64,000 nucleotides of DNA from Sulfitobacter sp. HGT1 (lineage in GTDB: Bacteria; Pseudomonadota; Alphaproteobacteria; Rhodobacterales; Rhodobacteraceae), in the NCBI RefSeq assembly GCF_013282155.1, contig NZ_BLWI01000011.1, forward strand, positions 62,001-126,000, in the 5' to 3' direction. Within the stretch, counting starts at the first letter, position 1, and each line of letters starts with the position of its first letter. Shown in pieces: positions 57,159-64,000 of the stretch. The notes under the pieces were generated by a model. That model worked only from the letters and a program-made list of their open reading frames with translations, did not search any database and was not told the origin of the DNA. The position numbers were made by a program, and so were the translations under genes.

Positions 57159-58270
57159 ATCAGTGTTTTCAACGCGATAAACAGGTTTGAAACATGCGCC
57201 GCTGTGGTGACTGCACCCGGTGACAACCGTAAAATCCGGCCACGGCAATCAACGTGAATATGTTGATCCCGCAATTGGCCAACCAGCGCCTGCGCATCAA
57301 CGGCGGGCGGCAATTGCACCATGATGGACCCGCCCCGCTTTTCAGGGTCTCGCGGGGTCGCAATGGTCAGCCCAGCATCGTCTGCGGCAGCGATAATCAG
57401 ATCGGTCAATGCGCGGTTCTGGCCCGGCAAGTCAGGTTGCGCCGCGTGCCAGCGCAGGGCAGGAATAGACCCTAAACAGGCCAAAACAGATGGTGTCCCA
57501 TGGTCAAAACGCCGTGCATCGGGCGCATAATCAAACGCATCCAGATCCCACGAAAACGGATTGTCCTGCGAAAACCACCCCCGCAATTCGGGCGTCACGT
57601 CGTCGATCAATTCCTTGCGCATCTGGATAATGCCCGCACCCGGTGTGCCGCACAGCCATTTCAAACTGGTCGAGATCACGAAATCGGCGGGATAGTCGTT
57701 TAACGAAAACGGGATGATCCCGATTCCTTGGGTCAGATCGACCCCGATCAGCGAGCCCATTTCACGCCCGTGGGCGATCAGCCGTTGCAAATCGCAGCGG
57801 TGCGAGCTGGTCGAGGTGACAAAAGTCAAAAGCGCGAGGCCGACATCGCTGCCCCAAGCGTCAAGCAGATCATCATCATTTACCCAAAATGCACCATCGC
57901 GTATCGGCACGGTGTGCAAGGTGAACCCCATCCGATCTGCCAAGCCGTTCAGCAGGAAATGCAGCGAAGGAAAGCAATCTGCCGCGATCAACACCCGTTT
58001 GCCGCGCAATTGTCCCTTGGGCAGCCCGCCAAGGATCGAAAACAACGCGGTTGTCACATTCTCGGCGCTGGTCAGGGTGTCAGCCGGTGCGTCGATCAGA
58101 TCACGCCAAAGGGTCAGAAACTTTTGGCGTTTGCCCAAAACAGTGGGCCACTGCGCATCATCCGGCTGACCCCAGCCAGTTGAAAACGCGGCCAGGGCGG
58201 CTGCCATATCCTGTGCTTTGCCGGGATATTGACCAATGGAATGGTAAAGAAAGTAAGCAGGATCAGGCAT
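57155..58270 (-). CDS. kynU: Kynureninase-like PLP enzyme
   Basis: The 371-residue fold-type I enzyme has Schiff-base lysine K204 in STSLKWLCGTPGAG, matching kynureninase rather than cysteine desulfurases, and a G-V-D-L-T-Q-G-I-G active-site segment before it. Kynureninase splits kynurenine to anthranilate and alanine. It is shorter than typical KynU (about 400-416). It is divergent from the cyclase/formamidase-like gene, which could supply its substrate. No tryptophan dioxygenase is in the window, so the pathway link is partial. Confidence 0.8.
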   Translation of the reverse strand: MPDPAYFLYHSIGQYPGKAQDMAAALAAFSTGWGQPDDAQWPTVLGKRQKFLTLWRDLIDAPADTLTSAENVTTALFSILGGLPKGQLRGKRVLIAADCFPSLHFLLNGLADRMGFTLHTVPIRDGAFWVNDDDLLDAWGSDVGLALLTFVTSTSSHRCDLQRLIAHGREMGSLIGVDLTQGIGIIPFSLNDYPADFVISTSLKWLCGTPGAGIIQMRKELIDDVTPELRGWFSQDNPFSWDLDAFDYAPDARRFDHGTPSVLACLGSIPALRWHAAQPDLPGQNRALTDLIIAAADDAGLTIATPRDPEKRGGSIMVQLPPAVDAQALVGQLRDQHIHVDCRGRILRLSPGAVTTAAHVSNLFIALKTLI

Positions 58271-58325
58271 AAGCCCCTCGTTTTAATGTAGAACCCAGAT
58301 GGCATGTGAATTTAGTTGCAAACGC

Positions 58326-58351
58326 ATATAACGCTACGTAGCATCTTATAT
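58326..58351. promoter_or_regulatory. Operator-like inverted repeat between kynU and the cyclase gene
   Basis: A perfect 10-base palindrome GCTACGTAGC (58333-58342) sits inside flanking ATATAA/TTATAT arms (58326-58331, 58346-58351). It lies in the 114-base divergent region and could be bound by a shared regulator. Confidence 0.4.
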
Positions 58352-58384
58352 CAACAACAGTGCAGCCACACAGTCAGGGGAGAA

Positions 58385-59182
58385 ATGAATATGAGCGGCG
58401 CAGATAGTCTGACGAACCTTGCGATGATGTTGGCGACAGGGGCTGTCGAAGTGATCGACTGCTCTGGCAGCCTTGGCCCCGATACGCCGATTTTGCAACT
58501 GCCCGAAGATTTTGCCAAAAACACCCCGAAAATCGAGATCCACAAAATCAGCGAATACGACAGCGACGGCCCGTTTTTCGCGTGGAACTGGCTGAAACTC
58601 GGCGAACATTCCGGCACCCATTTTGATGCGCCGCACCATTGGATCACGGGCAAGGATTACGAAGACGGCTATACCGATACGCTGGATGTGCAGCGCCTTG
58701 TGGCACCCGTCAACGTGATCGACTGCGCGGCACAATCTGCCCAGAACGAAGATTTCCTTTTGACTGCGGATGGCGTTAAAGCCTGGGAAGCCGAACATGG
58801 CGCGATCGGCAAGGGTGAATGGGTCGTGATGCGCACGGATTGGGACAAACGCGCTGATGATGCGGCAAAGTTCCTGAACGCTGACGACACAGGCCCGCAC
58901 AGCCCCGGCCCGACCCCCGACTGTATCGAATACCTATTGTCCAAAGGGATCGTTGGATGGGGCACGCAATGTATCGGCACCGACGCCGGCCAAGCCGGAG
59001 GAATGGAGCCGCCATACCCCGCCCATAACCTGCTGCACCGTGACAATTGCTTTGGCCTCGCCTCCCTTGCACATCTCGACAAACTGCCTGCAAAGGGGGC
59101 CATTCTGATTGCCGCGCCTCTCAAGATCGAACGGGGCACCGGCAGCCCGATCCGCGCCCTTGCCTTGATCCCCAAAGCTTGA
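58385..59182 (+). CDS. Metal-dependent cyclase-family hydrolase (kynurenine formamidase-like)
   Basis: The 265-residue protein has the cyclase/KynB-type metal motif HxGTHxDxPxH: H75, H79, D81 and H85 in EHSGTHFDAPHHW. The family includes kynurenine formamidase and other amide or lactone hydrolases. It is larger than classical KynB (about 210), so another substrate is possible. AGGGGAGAA immediately precedes the ATG at 58385; a second ATG lies at 58391. It is divergent from kynU, which supports a kynurenine role. Confidence 0.82.
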   Translation: MNMSGADSLTNLAMMLATGAVEVIDCSGSLGPDTPILQLPEDFAKNTPKIEIHKISEYDSDGPFFAWNWLKLGEHSGTHFDAPHHWITGKDYEDGYTDTLDVQRLVAPVNVIDCAAQSAQNEDFLLTADGVKAWEAEHGAIGKGEWVVMRTDWDKRADDAAKFLNADDTGPHSPGPTPDCIEYLLSKGIVGWGTQCIGTDAGQAGGMEPPYPAHNLLHRDNCFGLASLAHLDKLPAKGAILIAAPLKIERGTGSPIRALALIPKA

Positions 59183-59241
59183 GATTTAACACCCCACTTT
59201 CGGCCCTAACCTGGGGTCGGCTATTGGAAGGGACCTTTCGG

Positions 59242-59715
59242 ATGACTGGCAAGGAAATTGCTGAAATAGACTCCTTGGGCGATATGGGGCTGGACGGCTT
59301 TGCCCCCTATCTGATGAACAGGATCATGGGGCGCTACAACGCTGCCTTGCAGGAAGAAATGTCCAAGCTGGGTCTGACGACGCCCCAGATGCGGTCCCTT
59401 GCCGTGCTGTCTGTGCGCGACGGGATCCTGATCCGCGAACTTGCGGTTTATGCCGTTGTTCAGCAATCAACCCTTAGCCGGGGCTTGGATACATTGGCGC
59501 AAAACGGTTTGGTTCTGCGTCAGCCTGACCCCGACGACAGCCGTGCCACCCGCATCTTTCTGACCGATGCCGGCCGAGAGGCATTTAGGCGTCTATGGCC
59601 ACATATGTCTGATGCATATCACGCGATGTTTGTGGGCATTGAGGGTGACGAAAAACAGGCGTTCATCGGCACATTGCAAAAAGTGCTGAAAAACATTCGT
59701 AAACACGATTTCTGA
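59242..59715 (+). CDS. MarR-family transcriptional regulator
   Basis: The 157-residue protein has a winged helix-turn-helix of the MarR type: TTPQMRSLAVLSV, LAVYAVVQQSTLSRGLDTLAQNGLV, then the wing with DPDDSRATRIFLTDAG. It lies 10 bases before the indolepyruvate oxidoreductase genes, which suggests it controls them, perhaps in response to an aromatic acid. GAAGGGA precedes the ATG at 59242. Longer readings upstream come from another frame. Confidence 0.9.
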   Translation: MTGKEIAEIDSLGDMGLDGFAPYLMNRIMGRYNAALQEEMSKLGLTTPQMRSLAVLSVRDGILIRELAVYAVVQQSTLSRGLDTLAQNGLVLRQPDPDDSRATRIFLTDAGREAFRRLWPHMSDAYHAMFVGIEGDEKQAFIGTLQKVLKNIRKHDF

Positions 59716-59725
59716 AAGGGCTCAG

Positions 59726-61861
59726 ATGGCCGAACGTTCCTTCAAAAAAGAGGTAGAGCATCTGCGCAAGGGCGACGGAGACGTATTTACCGGAGAAGGG
59801 ATATTGGCCCTGACCAAAGCGCTGTTGGAAAACGGCGTTGGCTATGTTGGCGGCTATCAGGGTGCGCCGATCAGCCATTTGATGGACGTGCTGGCCGATG
59901 CCCAGGACGTGCTGGGCGAACTTGGCGTCAGGTTCGAGGCAAACGCAAGCGAAGGGGCAGCCGCTGCGATGTTGGCGGCGTCTGTCCACTATCCGATCCG
60001 TGGTGCCGTGACGTTCAAAGGGCCGGTTGGCGTAAATGTGGCGTCGGATGCGCTGGCGAACCTCAGTTCATCCGGTGTGACGGGCGGCGCTTTGGTGATC
60101 GTGGGCGAAGATTACGGCGAAGGGTCGTCGATCATGCAAGAGCGATCCCACGCCTTTGCCATGAAATCGCAATTCTGGATGCTGGACCCGCGCCCGAACC
60201 TGCCCAGCATTACCAAAGCGGTGAAAGATGGCTTTGAACTGTCCGAGGCCAGCAATACCCCTGTGATGTTGATGGTACGGATCAGATCGTGCCACGTTAC
60301 AGGCAGCTTTGAAACCCGCGATAACGTGCCGCCGCCGTTGACGGTGCGCGATGCCCTGTCTGCCCCGCGCAGTGATTTCGCCCGCGTGGTTCTTCCTCCG
60401 ATGAGCTATCTTCACGAACAGGACAAAGTTCAAAACCGCTGGCCTGCGGCGGAAAAATTCATCATCGACAACAAGCTGAATGAAATCATCGGCCCCAACC
60501 GCGCCCCTTTGGGGATCGTTGTTCAGGGGGGCATGTATAACGGCGTGGTGCGGGCGCTTCAGCGGTTGGGGCTGGCAGATATCTATGGCAACAGCGACGT
60601 GCCGCTTTATGTTCTGAACGTCACATATCCCTTGGTTAGGGACGAATTTAACCGGTTTTGCGAGGGCAAGGATCATGTGCTGGTTGTCGAGGAAGGTCAG
60701 CCTGAGTTTATCGAGCAGCAGCTTGGCAGTTTTCTGTACAAAGCGCGCAGCTCGGTCGAATTGCATGGCAAAGACATGCTGCCGATGGCTGGTGAATATA
60801 CCGGGCAGGTAATGCTGGACGGTGTGACCGCATTTCTAAAGGCCGCCGCGCCTGAAATGTTGCCGGGTGCCGTTCGTGCCCCAAATGCAAAGGCCCCGCA
60901 GATACCGGACCTGTCCAAAACCGTGCCGATCCGGCCACCGGGGTTCTGTACGGGTTGCCCCGAACGCCCGATTTTCGCTGCGTTGAAGCTGACGGAACAG
61001 GAACTTGGCAAGCATCAGATCAGTGGCGACATTGGCTGCCATCTATTTGCCGCCTTGCCTCCGTTTGAAATTGGCGGTTCGACGATGGGCTATGGGTTGG
61101 GGCCTGCGTCAAACGCCGCTTTTGATGGCGGTGGCGAACGGCGGGCGATCTCTATCCTTGGGGATGGCGGGTTCTGGCATAACGGGCTCAGTTCCTCGAT
61201 CGGGAACATGGTGTTCAACAAATCAGACACGGTCGCGGTGATTGTCGACAACTATTATTCCGCCGCAACGGGCGGGCAGGACGTGCTGTCCAGCCGCGCA
61301 ATAAACGACACTAAATCGACGAATAATCCGATTTCAGCAGCGTTAAAGGGGGTTGGTGTCGAATGGGTGCGCCAGATCGACCGCACCTATGACGTTGGCA
61401 AAGTCCGCGAGGTTCTGCGCGAAGCATTAACGACCGATTACGCCGGACCAAAGGTGATCGTGGCATCGTCGGAATGTATGTTGAACAAACAGCGCCGCGA
61501 AAAGCCGCTGCGCAATCAAGCGATACAGGATGGCCGCCGCGTTGATATCCCGCGCTTTGGCGTGGACCCTGATATTTGCACGGGCGATCACGCGTGTATC
61601 CGGCTGTCGGGCTGCCCGTCGCTGTCGTTAAAGAAGCTTGATGACCCGCTGCGCGACGACCCTGTGGCGCATATTGACCAGACCTGCGTTGGCTGCGGCA
61701 ATTGCGGCGAAGTCGCGGACGAGGCGATCCTGTGTCCGTCATTCTATCAGGCGGATGTGGTGCATAACCCGACCGGTTTTGAGGCATGGCGGGCAAGACA
61801 ACGCATCAAGATTATCGGCTGGCTGCAAAACCGCCGTGCTGCCAAACGGTTGGCCCTATGA
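59726..61861 (+). CDS. iorA: Indolepyruvate ferredoxin oxidoreductase, alpha-type subunit
   Basis: The 711-residue protein has a pyruvate-oxidoreductase-like N-terminal domain (about 15-200), a central linker, and a thiamine-diphosphate domain with GDGGFWHNG and a downstream NYY (about 470-520). A C-terminal ferredoxin-type part has cysteines in CTGDHACIRLSGC and CVGCGNC...CP. It should oxidise arylpyruvates to aryl-acetyl-CoA with ferredoxin as acceptor. Its stop overlaps the next subunit gene (ATGA). Confidence 0.9.
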   Translation: MAERSFKKEVEHLRKGDGDVFTGEGILALTKALLENGVGYVGGYQGAPISHLMDVLADAQDVLGELGVRFEANASEGAAAAMLAASVHYPIRGAVTFKGPVGVNVASDALANLSSSGVTGGALVIVGEDYGEGSSIMQERSHAFAMKSQFWMLDPRPNLPSITKAVKDGFELSEASNTPVMLMVRIRSCHVTGSFETRDNVPPPLTVRDALSAPRSDFARVVLPPMSYLHEQDKVQNRWPAAEKFIIDNKLNEIIGPNRAPLGIVVQGGMYNGVVRALQRLGLADIYGNSDVPLYVLNVTYPLVRDEFNRFCEGKDHVLVVEEGQPEFIEQQLGSFLYKARSSVELHGKDMLPMAGEYTGQVMLDGVTAFLKAAAPEMLPGAVRAPNAKAPQIPDLSKTVPIRPPGFCTGCPERPIFAALKLTEQELGKHQISGDIGCHLFAALPPFEIGGSTMGYGLGPASNAAFDGGGERRAISILGDGGFWHNGLSSSIGNMVFNKSDTVAVIVDNYYSAATGGQDVLSSRAINDTKSTNNPISAALKGVGVEWVRQIDRTYDVGKVREVLREALTTDYAGPKVIVASSECMLNKQRREKPLRNQAIQDGRRVDIPRFGVDPDICTGDHACIRLSGCPSLSLKKLDDPLRDDPVAHIDQTCVGCGNCGEVADEAILCPSFYQADVVHNPTGFEAWRARQRIKIIGWLQNRRAAKRLAL

Positions 61862-63390
61862 ACGCGCTGTTTCCGGAAAAGCCCCAAGATGCGGGCCTTG
61901 CCAAGATCACCAAGCTGGCGGTGATGGCTGTTGGCGGGCAGGGCGGCGGCGTTCTGACGAGCTGGATCGAGGCATTGGCCCGTGCGCAGGGCTATGATGT
62001 GCAGGCCACCAGCGTTGCAGGTGTGGCGCAACGCACCGGGGCTACGATTTATTACATCGAAATGATCCCCAGAACCGATCAGCTGCCGGTCTTTGCCCTG
62101 GCTCCGTCCGCCGGCGATGTTGATATTCTGATCGCAGCCGAGATGATGGAGGTCGGGCGCGCCGTCTTGCGGGGGTTCGTGACCCCGGATCGCACCGTGT
62201 TGATCGGATCAACCCACCGGGCGCTTGCCGTGTCTGAAAAGACGGTGCCGGGTGACGGTATTGCAGATGCCGACGAAGTCCGCGCCGCCGCTGAAATCGC
62301 TGCGCAGAGACTGATATTGGCCAATATGGAGCAATTGGCCGTCGATCAGGGCTCGGTTATTTCGGCGAGCCTGTTTGGTGCCCTTGCCGGGTCCGGCGCT
62401 TTGCCATTTCCGCGCGAGGCGTTCGAGGACGCGATCCGCAAAAGCGGCAAGGGAGTCGATGCCAGTTTGCGCGCCTTCAAAGCGGGCTTCGATGCGGCGC
62501 AGCATCGCGAAACGGTGGACGTGCAGAAACCGGAACCCGAACAGAAGATCACCGGACCCCAAGGGGTGTTGGACGAATGGAACGCGCTGGTCGACCGCAT
62601 CAACGCAATGCCGCCAACCGTTCAGCAGATGGCTACGGCGGGCCTGCGAAAGGTCGTCGATTTTCAGGATTGCGGCTATGGCGCGACCTATCTGGATCGG
62701 CTCAACGCGATGATCGCCCGTGACAGCGCCGCGCAAGATTGGCTGCTTAGCGTGACAGCCGCGAAATATATCGCCAACGCGATGGCCTATGACGACATGA
62801 TCCGCGTTGCCGACATCAAGACGCGAAGCCCCAGATTCGACCGCATCCGCAACGAAATGGGCGCGAAACTCGATCAGGTCATGCAATTGACCGAATATTT
62901 CCACCCAAGGGCAGAGGAAATTGCCGGGCTTTTGCCCGCAAGGCTTGGCGCGTGGATCGAAGGAAAGCCAAAGGCGATGGCGCGGCTGGATCGGTGGTTT
63001 GGCATGGGGCGGCGGTTGCGCACAGACAGTCTGCCTGCCTTTGTGATGCTGCATCTTCTGGGCGGGCTGAAATCCTACCGCCTGAAAACCCGCCGCCATG
63101 CGGTCGAGGTTGCGCATCTTGAGGCGTGGCTTGACCGCAGTCTTGCGCCACTTACCAATGATTACGAGCTTTGCGTTGAACTGCTGCGGTGCAGGCGTCT
63201 GGTGAAAGGGTATTCCGACACCCATGCGCGGGGATTGGCGAAATTTGACAGCGTCATGAACGCCGCCGACATGTTGAAGGGGCGCGAAGATGCGTCCGAT
63301 TGGGTTGCCCGCCTGCGCGAAGCCGCCTTGCAAGACCCCGACGGAAAGGCGCTTTCCGGCGCGTTAGAGACTGTTCGGAGCTTTGTTTAA
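61858..63390 (+). CDS. iorB: Indolepyruvate oxidoreductase, large beta-type subunit
   Basis: The 510-residue protein begins with the gamma/beta-type POR domain (VMAVGGQGGGVLTSWIEALA, then TSVAGVAQRTGATIYYIEM; about 20-200), followed by a long C-terminal extension (about 230-510) not found in archaeal IorB (about 200). The start is the ATG at 61858, overlapping the iorA stop. The extension has no cysteine cluster. A GTTAGAGAC copy (63363) lies near its end, and it overlaps the convergent DUF1045 gene by 27 bases. Confidence 0.85.
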   Translation: MNALFPEKPQDAGLAKITKLAVMAVGGQGGGVLTSWIEALARAQGYDVQATSVAGVAQRTGATIYYIEMIPRTDQLPVFALAPSAGDVDILIAAEMMEVGRAVLRGFVTPDRTVLIGSTHRALAVSEKTVPGDGIADADEVRAAAEIAAQRLILANMEQLAVDQGSVISASLFGALAGSGALPFPREAFEDAIRKSGKGVDASLRAFKAGFDAAQHRETVDVQKPEPEQKITGPQGVLDEWNALVDRINAMPPTVQQMATAGLRKVVDFQDCGYGATYLDRLNAMIARDSAAQDWLLSVTAAKYIANAMAYDDMIRVADIKTRSPRFDRIRNEMGAKLDQVMQLTEYFHPRAEEIAGLLPARLGAWIEGKPKAMARLDRWFGMGRRLRTDSLPAFVMLHLLGGLKSYRLKTRRHAVEVAHLEAWLDRSLAPLTNDYELCVELLRCRRLVKGYSDTHARGLAKFDSVMNAADMLKGREDASDWVARLREAALQDPDGKALSGALETVRSFV

Positions 63391-64000
63391 CGCAAACCGC
63401 GCGATTTGTTGAAAACAACCATCCGTTCGTTCTGCACACAGGGAAAGGCCGTCGATTTTCAATGGCGCGGGGATCGTTGGGCAAAGGTAGCCATCCAGAA
63501 AGTCGATTACGCGGTCTTTAACATCGTCGGGGATCGGCCCGGTCAGTGTGATGTGAAACTGAAAGAATTCTTCGACCCCGGCATAGCCCCATTGGCGCAA
63601 CAGCTGTCGCTGGCGATCAGACATGTTGCGTCGGTTCTTGCGGTCAAATTCGGCGGTGGTGATCGGTGCGCGAAACCGGTCCAGCGAACGCACCACTGCG
63701 GCGGCCAGCGTGTTCAGCTGCGACACATCCCCTTTGGGGGTCAGAGCCAAAAATCGGCCAATCTGGGTCAGGTGCAGCCCTTCAATCGACAGTTCTTGAT
63801 GCGAGGTACAAAAATCCCCTAACGCCTCCGTCAAATCCTGCTCGGTCACGGCGGCGGCTAGGGTAAACGGGGCCTTTATCGTGGCGTGCAGCCCGTATTT
63901 GCGCGGCCTGTCTGTTATCGCGGCAACGTCGATACCATCGATATGTGGCTGCGCAACGGCGCAGCCTTTGGCCAAATCCCACCCCAGCCAGGCGGCACCC
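63364..64000 (-). CDS. DUF1045-type (2H-phosphoesterase-like) protein, C-terminal part
   Basis: The gene is open to the right edge, so its start is outside. The reading frame continues past 63975 with WLGWD before AKGCA, which fits the DUF1045 family N-terminal region. HATIKAPF and FHITLTG are the two HxT motifs of the 2H phosphoesterase fold. Family members are often linked to phosphonate metabolism, but no phn gene is visible here. Confidence 0.8.
   Translation of the reverse strand, partial: GAAWLGWDLAKGCAVAQPHIDGIDVAAITDRPRKYGLHATIKAPFTLAAAVTEQDLTEALGDFCTSHQELSIEGLHLTQIGRFLALTPKGDVSQLNTLAAAVVRSLDRFRAPITTAEFDRKNRRNMSDRQRQLLRQWGYAGVEEFFQFHITLTGPIPDDVKDRVIDFLDGYLCPTIPAPLKIDGLSLCAERTDGCFQQIARFALNKAPNSL

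Noticed and set aside
62209..63333. 374-codon minus-strand frame opposite iorB
   Set aside because: It is an antisense shadow of iorB; its histidine- and glutamine-rich make-up is an artefact.

Overview
The window is a stretch of alphaproteobacterial chromosome, almost certainly from the Rhodobacteraceae (roseobacter/Rhodobacter group). Supporting signs are the regB-senC-regA redox regulator cluster beside ahcY, the addB-addA recombination pair with amgK/murU and tsaE, the order hemW, parB, parA, rsmG, mnmG, mnmE, rho, hemJ, and CtrA-type motifs. I cannot name the genus. Coding density is very high, most genes overlap or nearly touch, and only one gap exceeds 300 bases (28500-28901). I see no tRNA, rRNA, insertion sequence, prophage or CRISPR array.

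Layout. 1-2.4 kb: CCA-adding enzyme (cut by the left edge), two Nudix hydrolases and the Hsp33 chaperone. 2.4-4.1 kb: a receiver-PP2C phosphatase divergent from a small Hpt protein. 4.1-14.1 kb: metabolism (ilvA, argG, a class IV aminotransferase with a sulfotransferase-like partner, exported MsrA, a ribokinase-like kinase coupled to malic enzyme, a GT61 protein). 14.2-21.2 kb: mutS, grpE-hrcA, and the rph-rdgB-hemW operon. 21.2-27.9 kb: parB, parA, rsmG, mnmG, mnmE and rho, with two perfect parS sites inside rsmG and at the mnmG start. 28.5-28.9 kb: an AT-rich gap with DnaA boxes and a perfect CtrA box, which I read as the replication origin. 28.9-38.1 kb: maf-aroE-coaE-dnaQ, secB, fxsA, a Tim44-like gene, mltA, an Smr gene, an MFS transporter and hslU/hslV. 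38.2-48.0 kb: a polysaccharide-type protein, then tsaE-amgK-murU-addB-addA-trxA on the minus strand. 48.1-55.1 kb: a DivL-like PAS protein, regB, senC, regA, GNAT and HD genes, and ahcY. 55.2-63.4 kb: a probable aromatic amino acid catabolic block (SDR, aminotransferase, kynureninase-like enzyme, metal-dependent cyclase/formamidase-like enzyme, MarR regulator, indolepyruvate oxidoreductase subunits). 63.4-64 kb: a DUF1045-type gene cut by the right edge.

How it fits together. The centre of the window is the chromosome replication and segregation centre: origin, ParABS, the tRNA-U34 modification pair MnmE/MnmG, and genome maintenance genes (dnaQ, maf, mutS and addAB further out). Several signalling genes resemble parts of the Rhodobacterales CtrA and gene-transfer-agent network: a REC-PP2C phosphatase like RbaY, an orphan Hpt, and a DivL-like PAS protein with its own CtrA box.

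I did not find a clearly new defence or mobile system. The observations most worth follow-up are the CtrA box inside the candidate origin, the CtrA box before the DivL-like gene, a strongly over-represented 9-mer (GTTAGAGAC, seven copies), and operator-like motifs in the aromatic catabolic block.
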